From Bacteroidetes bacterium GWF2_33_38 (lineage in GTDB: Bacteria; Bacteroidota; Bacteroidia; Bacteroidales; GWF2-33-38), in the NCBI GenBank assembly GCA_001769505.1, contig MEOF01000047.1, forward strand, positions 1 to 64,000: 64,000 nt of DNA, given 5' to 3'. A program made the position numbers and the translations under genes. The notes under the pieces were generated by a model that was not told the DNA's origin, searched no databases, and was given only the letters and a program-made list of their open reading frames with translations. Positions 30,116 through 38,105 of this stretch are shown here, piece after piece (the stretch's first letter is position 1; each line of letters begins with the position of its first letter).

Positions 30116-30501
30116 TTTTGATTGAATTACTAAAATAAGGTGCTAAGGAATAACCCTTTGCGAATTGCTGACAAAATTAATTTAATTTTATATAATTGCT
30201 TTGTTTAAGCCACTTTTTATTTAACATTTGTGTTAGACAAAGATTGGCTTTTATCAATGCTAATGAAAGGTCACAAAAAATTGAAGAATTTGAAAACATT
30301 TTACGATTTCTGGCTGAACAGAAAGGAGAATAAAAGAATATTTATGTTAAATTTTTGTGCTCCTATTTCAGCACTTTTTATCAATAAACTTGTCTTAGAT
30401 AATTCTATTTCGTTTCAGTGTCGCATTGCCAAAAAACAGTAATAAAAATGTTATTCAAGTAGTAATTTTTGATTCCGAATTAAAGCTTGTATCATTTAAC
30501 T

Positions 30502-30633
30502 ATAGTTCGTTCAACTTTGCCAAAGTTGATTTTAAACAAAGTATATCATGTTGATAATCAGCAACATCTCAACCCATTCAAACTTTGGCAAAGTTCTTAA
30601 AATCAGAGACATACAAAAATTAACCGAACTAAT
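30502..30633. repeat. Nested inverted-repeat element upstream of hsdM
   Basis: AACTTTGCCAAAGTT at 30513-30527 is the exact reverse complement of AACTTTGGCAAAGTT at 30581-30595; each copy is itself a near-palindrome. Between them an ATGTTG/CAACAT hairpin sits near 30549-30568. Outside them TAGTTCGTT (30503-30511) faces AACCGAACTA (about 30623-30632). The nested layout looks like a non-autonomous REP or MITE-type element. Its borders are approximate. Confidence 0.6.
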
Positions 30634-30731
30634 GATTTAAAGAGATTATTTAATATTCTTTGGTTAATTCATGCATTCCTTTTGATTATTAGCACAATTT
30701 TCTCTCTCCCAATTGACAAACAAAAAAGATT

Positions 30732-30763
30732 TTTGTACGGCTACGTTAAATTATCTAATTTAG
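30732..30763 (+). promoter_or_regulatory. Putative Bacteroidota-type promoter of hsdM
   Basis: TTTG at 30732-30735 and TAATTTAG at 30756-30763 are separated by 20 bp. This fits the Bacteroidota -33 TTTG / -7 TAnnTTTG layout with one mismatch in the -7 box. The hsdM ATG follows 24 bp downstream. No transcript data support it. Confidence 0.4.
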
Positions 30764-30787
30764 GAGTTTTACAAATAAAATCTTCAT

Positions 30788-32374
30788 ATGTCAGACGAGC
30801 AAAAAAAGCAACTACAACAACAACTTTGGAATATAGCCGACACACTACGTGGCAAGATGGATGCCGATGAGTTTCGTGATTATATTCTTGGCTTCATTTT
30901 TTACAAATATTTGTCCGAAAAAATGCACATTTATGCTGATGAAATCCTTAAAGAAGATGGAATTACGTATATGAGCATTGATGAAAATTCAGCCGATGGG
31001 AAAAAAATTCTCGAAGCAATAAAAGAAGAAGCATTAGGCAAATTGGGTTACTATTTGAAACCTTCCGAATTGTTTAGCGAAGTTGCAAAACGTGGAAACG
31101 CAAATGTTGTTGACGAAAATGCCGAAGTTCAAAGCAATTTTATTCTTCAAGATTTGAAAAAAATTCTTACGTCAATTGAGCAAAGCACGATGGGAACTGA
31201 TAGTGAAGATGATTTCGATAATTTGTTTGAAGATTTAGACCTAACATCTACCAAACTTGGAAAAACCGAAGAACAAAAAAACACCTTGATTTCAAAAGTT
31301 TTGGCTCATCTCGATAAAATTGATTTTCAACTTCAAAACACCGAAATTGATGTGTTGGGCGATGCTTACGAATATCTTATTGGGCAATTCGCATCAGGTG
31401 CAGGAAAAAAAGCAGGAGAATTTTATACTCCGCAAGAAGTTTCAAAAATTTTAGCAAAATTAGTAACCGTTGGAAAAACCAAACTTAAATCGGTTTACGA
31501 CCCAACTTGCGGTTCAGGTTCGTTGTTGTTGCGAGTTGCAAAAGAAGTTGAAAGTGTTTCGAGTTTTAGCGGACAAGAACTAAACCGAACAACTTACAAT
31601 TTGGCTCGAATGAATATGATTTTGCACGATGTTCATTATCGAAAATTCGACATCAAACAAGAAGATACTTTAGAACATCCACAACATTTGAACGAACGTT
31701 TTGAAGCAATAGTTGCAAATCCGCCATTTTCGGCAAATTGGAGTGCAAATCCGCTGTTTATGGGCGACGATAGATTTAGCCAATACGGAAAACTTGCCCA
31801 AAGCAGTAAAGCCGATTTTGCTTTTGTGCAACATATGATTTACCAATTAGCCGAAAACGGAACAATGGCAATTGTGTTGCCTCACGGAGTGTTGTTTCGT
31901 GGCGGAGCAGAAGGTCATATTCGCCAATATTTAATTGAAGATAGAAATTATCTCGATGCAGTTATTGGTTTACCTGCAAATATTTTTTATGGAACGTCAA
32001 TTCCAACTTGCATTTTGGTTTTCAAAAAGTGTAGAGAACAACCAAATAATATTTTGTTTATTGATGCAAGTAATAATTTCGAGAAAGTTAAAAACCAAAA
32101 CGTTTTGCGTGAAGATGATATTGATAAAATTATTGAAACTTATCGTGAACGAAAAACCGAAGAAAAATATTCGTACGTTGCACAAATTGCTGAAGTAAAA
32201 CAGAACGATTACAACCTAAACATTCCACGTTATGTTGATACATTTGAAGCCGAAGAAACAATAAATTTGGAAGCAATTTGTGCCGAAATTATTACCCTCG
32301 ACAAACAACTGATTGCAACCGACAAAACAATTGCCGATTTCTGCAAACAATTAAATATTTCGACACCATTTTAA
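30788..32374 (+). CDS. hsdM: Type I restriction-modification methyltransferase subunit HsdM
   Basis: A 528-residue N6-adenine methyltransferase. The N-terminal HsdM_N domain shows LWNIADTLRGKMDADEFRDYILGFIFYKYLSEK-type sequence. The S-adenosylmethionine site is DPTCGSG (residues 238-244) and the catalytic NPPF is at 311-314. GEFYTPQEVSKILAKL lies just before the core, as in the family. The protein looks complete. It needs HsdS for target recognition; hsdS lies about 900 bp downstream, past a RAYT gene and a decayed hsdS copy, and hsdR is 7.4 kb away. Confidence 0.95.
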   Translation: MSDEQKKQLQQQLWNIADTLRGKMDADEFRDYILGFIFYKYLSEKMHIYADEILKEDGITYMSIDENSADGKKILEAIKEEALGKLGYYLKPSELFSEVAKRGNANVVDENAEVQSNFILQDLKKILTSIEQSTMGTDSEDDFDNLFEDLDLTSTKLGKTEEQKNTLISKVLAHLDKIDFQLQNTEIDVLGDAYEYLIGQFASGAGKKAGEFYTPQEVSKILAKLVTVGKTKLKSVYDPTCGSGSLLLRVAKEVESVSSFSGQELNRTTYNLARMNMILHDVHYRKFDIKQEDTLEHPQHLNERFEAIVANPPFSANWSANPLFMGDDRFSQYGKLAQSSKADFAFVQHMIYQLAENGTMAIVLPHGVLFRGGAEGHIRQYLIEDRNYLDAVIGLPANIFYGTSIPTCILVFKKCREQPNNILFIDASNNFEKVKNQNVLREDDIDKIIETYRERKTEEKYSYVAQIAEVKQNDYNLNIPRYVDTFEAEETINLEAICAEIITLDKQLIATDKTIADFCKQLNISTPF

Positions 32375-32391
32375 ATATTTTAGAAATATTT

Positions 32392-33075
32392 ATGACCGAT
32401 AAATTTCAACATAAATATCGAATTGCTTCTGCAAGATTGCAAAATTGGGATTATAGATGGAATGCTGCATATTTTGTAACCATTTGTACAAAAAATAGAG
32501 ATAATTATTTTGGTAAAATCGTAAATCAAAAAATGGAATTATCGAATGTTGGTTTATTGGCAAATGTTTTATGGTTCGAAATCAATAATCATTCTGAAAA
32601 TATCGAATTGGGCGAATTTGTTGTTATGCCAAACCATGTGCATGGAATTTTAATTTTTAATAATGATATTTCCGATGGTTCCAACGTAGAGACAAGGCAT
32701 GCCTTGTCTCTACAGACCCAAACAATTGGACAAATGCGATTTCAAAATCAAGGAAAAAATTCATTATCATCAATTGTTGGTGCGTACAAATCGGCGGTTA
32801 CAAAACACGCAAACCGATTGGGTTTTGATTTTGCGTGGCAAACACGTTTTCACGACCATATTGTTCGTGATGCGAAATCATTTGAAAAAATTCAACATTA
32901 CATTTACAATAATCCATTAAATTGGACCGACGATAAATTTTTTAATTCAACCGTTGTTGCCAACGTATCGGGCGTTGCCAACGTAGAGACAAGGCATGCC
33001 TTGTCTCTACCACCACCAATGCCACCACCACCAATCAACCAACCGAATAATCAAACAAAAAAACAAAACCAATGA
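32392..33075 (+). CDS. REP-associated tyrosine transposase (RAYT, Y1_Tnp)
   Basis: A 227-residue Y1 transposase. The HUH motif is in VVMPNHVHGIL (His82 and His84), and the catalytic tyrosine is in QHYIYNNPLNW (Tyr170 or Tyr172). These enzymes act on REP hairpins as single strands. Two copies of the island's palindrome lie inside the gene in frame. They add NVETRHALSL peptides at residues 98-107 and 197-206, the first shortly after the HUH motif and the second after the catalytic tyrosine. The start is ATG 32392, 17 bp after hsdM; the frame stays open upstream inside hsdM. The last codon overlaps a truncated hsdS copy. Confidence 0.88.
   Translation: MTDKFQHKYRIASARLQNWDYRWNAAYFVTICTKNRDNYFGKIVNQKMELSNVGLLANVLWFEINNHSENIELGEFVVMPNHVHGILIFNNDISDGSNVETRHALSLQTQTIGQMRFQNQGKNSLSSIVGAYKSAVTKHANRLGFDFAWQTRFHDHIVRDAKSFEKIQHYIYNNPLNWTDDKFFNSTVVANVSGVANVETRHALSLPPPMPPPPINQPNNQTKKQNQ
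32686..32713. repeat. 28-bp REP palindrome A, in frame in the RAYT gene
   Basis: A perfect 28-bp palindrome: half-site GTAGAGACAAGGCA, centre GCATGC, then its complement. It is read in frame as VETRHALSL within the transposase. Four more copies or variants lie between 32983 and 41211. Confidence 0.95.
32983..33010. repeat. 28-bp REP palindrome B, in frame in the RAYT gene
   Basis: Identical to the 28-bp palindrome at 32686 and read in the same frame. It is preceded by the short duplication GTTGCCAACGTA (about 32956-32985). It encodes the start of the proline-rich tail of the transposase. Confidence 0.95.
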
Positions 33076-33188
33076 ACCAAAACAACCAAATACCAAAATT
33101 ACGGTTTCCTGAATTTTCTGATGCGTGGAAAAATAAAAAATTATTTAAAACAAATTGTAAACGAATATATACAAATCATTATAATTGA
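33072..33188 (+). pseudogene. Truncated 5' copy of hsdS
   Basis: A 38-codon frame whose first 23 or so codons (MNQNNQIPKLRFPEFSDAW) repeat the start of the intact hsdS at 33275. The DNA at 33081-33140 and 33284-33343 matches in about 55 of 60 positions. After that the copy diverges and stops at 33186-33188. It overlaps the RAYT stop codon as ATGA, so it could still be translated by coupling. It is most simply the remnant of a duplicated or replaced specificity gene. Confidence 0.75.
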
Positions 33189-33222
33189 CACGAAACGTAT
33201 TTTAATCGTACGTATTACGTCC

Positions 33223-33250
33223 GTAAAGACAAGGCATGCCTTGTCTCTAC
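33223..33250. repeat. REP palindrome C, between hsdS remnant and hsdS
   Basis: The same palindrome with one change (GTAAAGAC for GTAGAGAC). It is intergenic, 25 bp before the hsdS ATG. The hairpin could affect hsdS translation. The ATG inside the palindrome gives a spurious longer hsdS frame. Confidence 0.9.
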
Positions 33251-33274
33251 AGAAAAAAAACAAATAAAACAAAA

Positions 33275-34426
33275 ATGACAACAAACAACCAAATACCAAA
33301 ATTGCGGTTTTCTGAATTTTTTGATGCGTGGGAAAATAAAAAAATTGAAGATTTGCTTCAAATAAAATATGGGAAAGACCAAAAACAGGTTATTTGTGAT
33401 AATGGTAAATATCCAATTTTAGGAACAGGAGGAGAAATGGGAAGAACAAATTCCTTTTTATTTGATAAACCTTCTGTATTAATTGGCAGAAAAGGAACTA
33501 TTGATAAACCAAAATATATGGATACTCCTTTTTGGACAGTCGATACATTATTTTATACCGATATTTTCCAAAATACTTTTCCAAAATGGTTGTTTTATAA
33601 ATTTGAAACGATAAATTGGTATTTATATAACGAAGCATCGGGAGTTCCAAGTTTAAGTGGTTCAACAATATATAAAATTCCTGTTAACATTCCATCACTT
33701 CCCGAACAAACCAAAATAGCAACATTTCTCACAGCAGTTGACGAAAAACTCACACAATTAAAACGAAAAAAAGAACTTTTATCGCAATACAAAAATGGTA
33801 TAATGCAACAAATTTTCTCACAAAAATTGAGATTTAAAGATGATAATGGTAACGATTTTGAAGATTGGGAAGAAAAAAAGCTGGGGGAAGTTTCTGATGT
33901 AAGAGATGGAACTCACGACTCTCAAAAATATATCGAAAAAGGTTATCCTTTTATAACATCCAAAAACTTGTTGAAAAATGGAAATATTGACTTTGAAAAC
34001 GTTAGTTATATAAGTGAAAAAGATTATAAAAAAATAAACGAACGTTCTAAAGTAAATATAAATGATATTTTATTTGGAATGATTGGAACAATTGGAAATC
34101 CTGTTTTAGTTAAAAACGATGGATTTGCAATAAAAAACGTCGCATTAATTAAAGAAAAGAAAGGTTTGCTAAATATATATTTAATTCATTTTCTAAAAGG
34201 GGGTTCAATCACTCAACAATTTTTTGAACAAAATACAGGAGGAACACAGAAGTTTCTATCTTTAAGCGTAGTTAGAAGTTTGTTAATCAATCTTCCTTGC
34301 CTATCCGAGCAAACCAAAATCGCCAATTTTCTATCAGCACTTGATGAAAAAATAAGCAATGCCGAAAATAAAATAACCAAATTGGAACAATGGAAAAAAG
34401 GCTTGTTGCAGAGTATGTTTTGTTAA
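33275..34426 (+). CDS. hsdS: Type I restriction-modification specificity subunit HsdS
   Basis: A 383-residue HsdS with two target-recognition domains and the conserved separating helices. The first conserved region is SLPEQTKIATFLTAVDEKLTQLKRKKELLSQYKNGIMQQIF near residues 145-187, and the second is CLSEQTKIANFLSALDEKISNAENKI near the end. Each recognition domain sets one half of the bipartite DNA site. The start is the ATG at 33275 (MTTNNQIPK); the earlier ATG at 33236 lies inside a REP palindrome. Length is normal. Confidence 0.93.
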   Translation: MTTNNQIPKLRFSEFFDAWENKKIEDLLQIKYGKDQKQVICDNGKYPILGTGGEMGRTNSFLFDKPSVLIGRKGTIDKPKYMDTPFWTVDTLFYTDIFQNTFPKWLFYKFETINWYLYNEASGVPSLSGSTIYKIPVNIPSLPEQTKIATFLTAVDEKLTQLKRKKELLSQYKNGIMQQIFSQKLRFKDDNGNDFEDWEEKKLGEVSDVRDGTHDSQKYIEKGYPFITSKNLLKNGNIDFENVSYISEKDYKKINERSKVNINDILFGMIGTIGNPVLVKNDGFAIKNVALIKEKKGLLNIYLIHFLKGGSITQQFFEQNTGGTQKFLSLSVVRSLLINLPCLSEQTKIANFLSALDEKISNAENKITKLEQWKKGLLQSMFC

Positions 34427-34439
34427 AAAAAGAATAGTT

Positions 34440-35105
34440 ATGAGTAAAACATTTAATATTTATTGTGATGAAAGTTGTCATATTCAAAATGACCACAAAA
34501 AATTTATGCTTTTGGGCAGTGTAAGTTGTGCATATAACCAAGTTAAACGGCATACCGAACGAATAAATGAATTAAAAGATAAGCACAAGTTTAATGCTGA
34601 AATTAAATGGATAAATGCTTCCCCTTCTAAAAAACAATTTTATATAGATTTAATTGATTATTTTTTCGATACCGACCTGCGATTTAGAGCAATAATTATT
34701 GACAAAACTCAGATAAACACTGATGATTATGACGCATTTTATTATAAAATGTACTATCAATTATTAAATCACAAAAAAAATAGTGAGTATAAATACAATG
34801 TTTATTTTGATATAAAAGACACTTTGAGTGCCATTAAGGTGCAAAAATTACGTGATATACTAAATATTAAATATGGTGTTTTTAATAATGTTCAGAATAT
34901 TCACTCGCACGAAAGTATATTAATGCAATTGGCAGATTTAATTATGGGGGCTATTTCTTATAATTTAAATGTAAACAAAAATAATATTTCTCTAACTAAA
35001 AAAAGTATTATTGATAAAATTGCTAAACACAGCAAACAAGAATTAATAAGTAGTTCAACTTTTAATGAAAAAAAATTAAACCTGTTTTTTATTGACTTAA
35101 AATAA
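34440..35105 (+). CDS. DUF3800 protein (RNase H-like fold)
   Basis: A 221-residue protein with the DUF3800 layout: NIYCDESCH at residues 6-14, AEIKW near 50, a middle YFDIKDTLSA and a late SHESILMQLADLIMGAISYN. The acidic residues in these places resemble an RNase H-like active site, and the family often lies in mobile or defence loci without assigned function. It begins 13 bp after hsdS. The BECR-like gene starts 1 bp after its stop, so both appear to be in the hsd operon. Confidence 0.8.
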   Translation: MSKTFNIYCDESCHIQNDHKKFMLLGSVSCAYNQVKRHTERINELKDKHKFNAEIKWINASPSKKQFYIDLIDYFFDTDLRFRAIIIDKTQINTDDYDAFYYKMYYQLLNHKKNSEYKYNVYFDIKDTLSAIKVQKLRDILNIKYGVFNNVQNIHSHESILMQLADLIMGAISYNLNVNKNNISLTKKSIIDKIAKHSKQELISSSTFNEKKLNLFFIDLK

Positions 35106-35106
35106 T

Positions 35107-35613
35107 ATGCCATTAAATCTGCTTAAAAAATATAATCAATTACTCGAATTAACTTCATTTGGAGAACGAGATAGAACAGCATCTTTATTGGGAATTTTTA
35201 ATAGAGATATTGCCACAAACAATTATTTCAAATTTGAGAATAAAGAAATTAAACCAACTCCTTTGGATGGCGAAATTAAAATGAGTACATTGTTTTCTCA
35301 TTTAACCACCGAAATTGTTGACAAAGAAACAAGAAAAAGAGAATTCGACATACATCGCTCATCTCGTTTGCATTGGGTTAAATATCACATTGACAAATCG
35401 AAAAAAGATAATATGTTAATTTTTTCAGTTGATGAACCCGAAGGAATTAGAACATATATTTATGATAAAGATGAAAAATATGTTGTTGTTTTAGAACCTT
35501 TAAAACACCTCGATGAATATTATTTGTTAACCGCATATCACATCAGAGGAAAAGATGCACAAAGAGATAAATTTATAAAAAAGTATAAGCGGAAATTAAG
35601 CAAAGTGTATTAA
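35107..35613 (+). CDS. BECR/PBECR-type nuclease-like protein
   Basis: A 168-residue protein. The C-terminal half, about residues 78-160, has HRSSRLHWVKYHIDK, then IRTYIYDKDEKYVVVLEPLKHLDEYYLLTAYHI. This resembles the barnase-EndoU-colicin E5/D-RelE (BECR) fold of phage-related nucleases and toxins, where a final YLLTAY strand and nearby Arg and His residues are typical. I cannot name catalytic residues with certainty. It follows the DUF3800 gene with a 1-bp gap. It may be a toxin or effector coupled to the restriction system, or a partner of the DUF3800 protein. Confidence 0.55.
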   Translation: MPLNLLKKYNQLLELTSFGERDRTASLLGIFNRDIATNNYFKFENKEIKPTPLDGEIKMSTLFSHLTTEIVDKETRKREFDIHRSSRLHWVKYHIDKSKKDNMLIFSVDEPEGIRTYIYDKDEKYVVVLEPLKHLDEYYLLTAYHIRGKDAQRDKFIKKYKRKLSKVY

Positions 35614-35787
35614 ACGCAAAAAACGCAGAGCATCAAGGCTTGCGTTCTTCGATTTCCTTCTATCAACTGACAGATGAACTTGATGCAAATATACTAAAGC
35701 AGGTAGTTATTATGCAAATATTATGAGTTCATTTTGACGAAATGTTTATTTTTACATACTAAATGTATATTTTCATATATAAAAGTT
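35614..35787. other. Spacer before the IS element
   Basis: A 174-bp gap. AACGCAA at 35613-35619 and TTGCGTT at 35640-35646 could form a weak hairpin just after the BECR-like gene, but no T-run follows. TAAAAGTT at 35780-35787 is the left target duplication of the IS element. Confidence 0.45.
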
Positions 35788-35898
35788 CGCACTTATCCCT
35801 TTAAGTACAGTAAATTTGATTAAAGTTACTGTATTTCAATTTATTACGTCTTTTAAAAACAAATTACTGACATTTTGGCAAAGTAACGTCTTGAGATG

Positions 35899-36183
35899 CT
35901 ACAATATTTCGATAGTAAGAATATCATCACCATTAATTAAAGTTGAAAATTCAATAGCCGTATTTGTTTTATCTTTTTCATCCTGTATTCTCGATTTTCT
36001 ATATTTTTCGTTATTATTATTTTCAACTACTCTCCAAAGATTTTTTTCTTTTAGTTCTTTTTTATCATTGAAACTTTCAAAATATCCAACTTTAAAAGAT
36101 TTATCATTAAAAGTTATTTTACATGAATTTGTAGTTGTTGGATGCTCAATTTCTACAATTCTAATAATTTGTAATTTTTCCAT
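35899..36183 (-). CDS. IS passenger, small protein of unknown function
   Basis: A 94-residue protein on the strand opposite to the transposase. It is soluble and charged, with MEKLQIIRIVEIEH at the start and a middle basic segment NNNNEKYRKSRIQDEKDK. I recognise no family. Its ATG at 36183 faces the start of the next ORF at 36208 across 24 bp, so the two would share a divergent promoter region. It ends 86 bp from the left inverted repeat. Confidence 0.55.
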   Translation of the reverse strand: MEKLQIIRIVEIEHPTTTNSCKITFNDKSFKVGYFESFNDKKELKEKNLWRVVENNNNEKYRKSRIQDEKDKTNTAIEFSTLINGDDILTIEIL

Positions 36184-36207
36184 TTTTTAATATTAAATTA
36201 ATAATTT

Positions 36208-36528
36208 ATGTCAGTAAAAGTAGATGTTATTTTAACAGCCCCAGATTGGGTAACAGCAACAGTATCTCTCACAAGTTCATTTAGATTATCATTTGTTCTC
36301 GCAAATGCACTAAAATTATATACAGAATGGTGTATGAAAGAGTATGATTCACTTTCTGATGAACAAAAAGGATATTCTTTATTGAAAGAGATAGAATATC
36401 CATTAGCTAAAGAAATGTATGATTCTTTAATAGAAAAATATAATGAAAAATTTCCAGAATCTTTAGGAAATATTAAATCTGACATATCATTAACTTCTTT
36501 TAAAAAATCAATCAAATATACAGATTAA
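36208..36528 (+). CDS. IS passenger, small protein of unknown function
   Basis: A 106-residue protein 18 bp upstream of the transposase and in the same direction. No domain is recognised. It is helix-rich after residue 25 (VLANALKLYTEWCMKEYDSL). The opposite strand is also open for 105 codons, but that frame runs against the transposase and has no good start context. I favour the plus-strand frame because of its spacing to the transposase. Confidence 0.5.
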   Translation: MSVKVDVILTAPDWVTATVSLTSSFRLSFVLANALKLYTEWCMKEYDSLSDEQKGYSLLKEIEYPLAKEMYDSLIEKYNEKFPESLGNIKSDISLTSFKKSIKYTD

Positions 36529-36546
36529 TTCTAAATAATTAACAAC

Positions 36547-37509
36547 ATGAATATCCCAGACATACATAAAAAGTTTAATACAAGAAACAGATGTATTTTA
36601 TATTTAGAAACTCTGAAATGGAATAAGAAGCCTGTTTGTCCTTTCTGTGATTCTGAAAAGGTTTATAAAAGAATGTTGTCAATAAAGTATCATTGTAATA
36701 GTTGTAATAAAGACTTTACTGTATTGCACGATACTATATTTGAAGAAAGTAAATTGCCATTATCAAAGTGGTTTGTTATTATTGGTTTAATGTTAAACGC
36801 AAAACAAGGTATTTCAGCAAAAGAGATACAGCGTAATGTTGGAACGACATATAAAACTGCTTGGTATTCTGCTATGCGAGTTCGATGTGCAATGATAGAC
36901 CATTGTAATATTGAACTTGAAAATGTTGTCGAAATGGACGAAACCTATGTAGGAGGAAAGCCTAGATACAAGTATTCTAAAAAAGACAATGAACCAAATC
37001 TATCAAAACTAACATCGAAACGAGGTCGAGGCACTTCAAAAGTTCCTGTTGTTGGTATTGTAGAAAGGAAAAACAAGATTGTTTTAAAAGTAGTTGATAG
37101 ACTTACTTCTAAAAATCTTGTTGGTATGTTAAAAGAGTTCGTTAATACAGACACATCAATTGTCGTAACAGATGAATTTAAGAGCTACAAAGCCTTTGAT
37201 GAAATTGTACAGCATTACACCGTTAATCATTCAAAGAAAGAATATGTTAAAGGAATGATGCACACAAATACAATTGAGGGCTTTTGGAGTATTGTAAAGA
37301 ATAGCATTAAGGGAAATTACAAAGCAATAAGCAAAAAGTATTTGCCTTTTTATTTAGTTCAAGCACAATACAATTACAATCACAGAAATTATAGTGCGAA
37401 TTTATTTGAGAAGTTTTTAAAACAGGCGTTAGAAACTGATAAACCTATGATTGGCTATAAGCCTGTAAAAAATGTTAATAAGATAGTTTACAAAACTTGT
37501 AAAAAATAA
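36547..37509 (+). CDS. IS1595-family transposase (ISXO2-like)
   Basis: A 320-residue transposase. An N-terminal zinc ribbon has CPFC (residues 31-34) and CNSC (50-53). A helix-turn-helix-like stretch NAKQGISAKEIQRNVGTTYKTAWY follows. The ISXO2-like catalytic domain has EMDETYVGG (Asp131), VTDEFKSY, and HTNTIEGFWSIVK near the end, consistent with a DDE-type site. Length is normal and the frame is intact, so it may be active. Confidence 0.93.
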   Translation: MNIPDIHKKFNTRNRCILYLETLKWNKKPVCPFCDSEKVYKRMLSIKYHCNSCNKDFTVLHDTIFEESKLPLSKWFVIIGLMLNAKQGISAKEIQRNVGTTYKTAWYSAMRVRCAMIDHCNIELENVVEMDETYVGGKPRYKYSKKDNEPNLSKLTSKRGRGTSKVPVVGIVERKNKIVLKVVDRLTSKNLVGMLKEFVNTDTSIVVTDEFKSYKAFDEIVQHYTVNHSKKEYVKGMMHTNTIEGFWSIVKNSIKGNYKAISKKYLPFYLVQAQYNYNHRNYSANLFEKFLKQALETDKPMIGYKPVKNVNKIVYKTCKK

Positions 37510-37544
37510 GTCATATATTTGAGTAAATTTAATACTCAAATATT

Positions 37545-38063
37545 ATGAAAAAATTTGCATCAACAACATTAGGAATTTACGTTTTGTCGTTCTTTCCTTT
37601 CTTATTAGCAGTAATATCATTTTTCTTTTTAGACATATTCGGAATAATTCAAACATTTAAAACAATAATTATGAGACCAATTTATATTCCCTTTTTAATC
37701 GTCAGCATTTTGTCATTTTCAATATTTTTAATTCTTTATATAAGAAAAATATTTATAGATAAAGATAATGAATATAAGAACAAAACAGAGGCGTTGGATA
37801 AGTATATAGACGAGCGAGTTGATTCTTTATTCATGTTAACTCAATACTCTAAACAAAAAACAAATGAGCAATTCCAATTATTTTACAATGCAATCCTTAA
37901 ATTATCAAACGAGACTATTAAGGTTAAAAAAGTTAATATAACAGAAGCAGAAAAGGCTCTTTTTGATAAATTAACTAAGTATGAAAAGCATAAAATGAAT
38001 GAAATATATAGCTTGTTTAATAATTCGTTCAGCCATAATGAAACACATGACAAACAGTCATAA
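37545..38063 (+). CDS. IS passenger, two-helix membrane protein
   Basis: A 172-residue protein with two transmembrane helices (about residues 8-33 and 46-66), followed by a cytoplasmic or periplasmic coiled-coil-like region that ends in a His- and Gln-rich tail. No family is recognised. It starts 35 bp after the transposase and ends 9 bp before the right inverted repeat, so it travels with the element. A role in transposition or as cargo is unknown. Confidence 0.65.
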   Translation: MKKFASTTLGIYVLSFFPFLLAVISFFFLDIFGIIQTFKTIIMRPIYIPFLIVSILSFSIFLILYIRKIFIDKDNEYKNKTEALDKYIDERVDSLFMLTQYSKQKTNEQFQLFYNAILKLSNETIKVKKVNITEAEKALFDKLTKYEKHKMNEIYSLFNNSFSHNETHDKQS

Positions 38064-38105
38064 AAACAAAACTACTGTACTTAAAGGGATAAGTGCGTAA
38101 AAGTT

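Larger units (their letters stand above)
30116..30787. other. Upstream region of the restriction island
   Basis: A 672-bp gap between the divergent fusion gene and hsdM. It contains the inverted-repeat element at 30502-30633 and a promoter-like pair just before hsdM. In the frame just after 30225 a short peptide RQRLAFINANERSQK continues for about 33 codons to a stop with no start codon; this may be the tail of a decayed gene. A 70-codon ORF in another frame (30230-30442) is not convincing. Confidence 0.5.
35788..38097 (+). mobile_element. Complete IS1595-type element with passenger genes
   Basis: A 2310-bp element. Perfect 25-bp inverted repeats, beginning CGCACTTATCCC, lie at 35788-35812 and 38073-38097. 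They are flanked by an exact 8-bp direct repeat TAAAAGTT (35780-35787 and 38098-38105), the target duplication expected for IS1595. Inside are a transposase, two small ORFs before it (one on each strand) and a membrane protein gene after it. Intact ends and an exact duplication suggest recent insertion. It separates the hsdS-side cargo from the TAC operon. Confidence 0.95.

Noticed and set aside
30230-30442. A 70-codon ORF upstream of hsdM
   Set aside because: Low-complexity composition, no recognisable domain and no good start context; a different frame here looks more like a decayed gene tail.
33236-33274. Upstream ATG extending hsdS
   Set aside because: This ATG lies in the REP palindrome; the added residues are not HsdS-like and the ATG at 33275 fits the family start.
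36198-36515. A 105-codon ORF on the minus strand inside the IS element
   Set aside because: It overlaps the better-placed plus-strand ORF at 36208 almost entirely and runs against the transposase.
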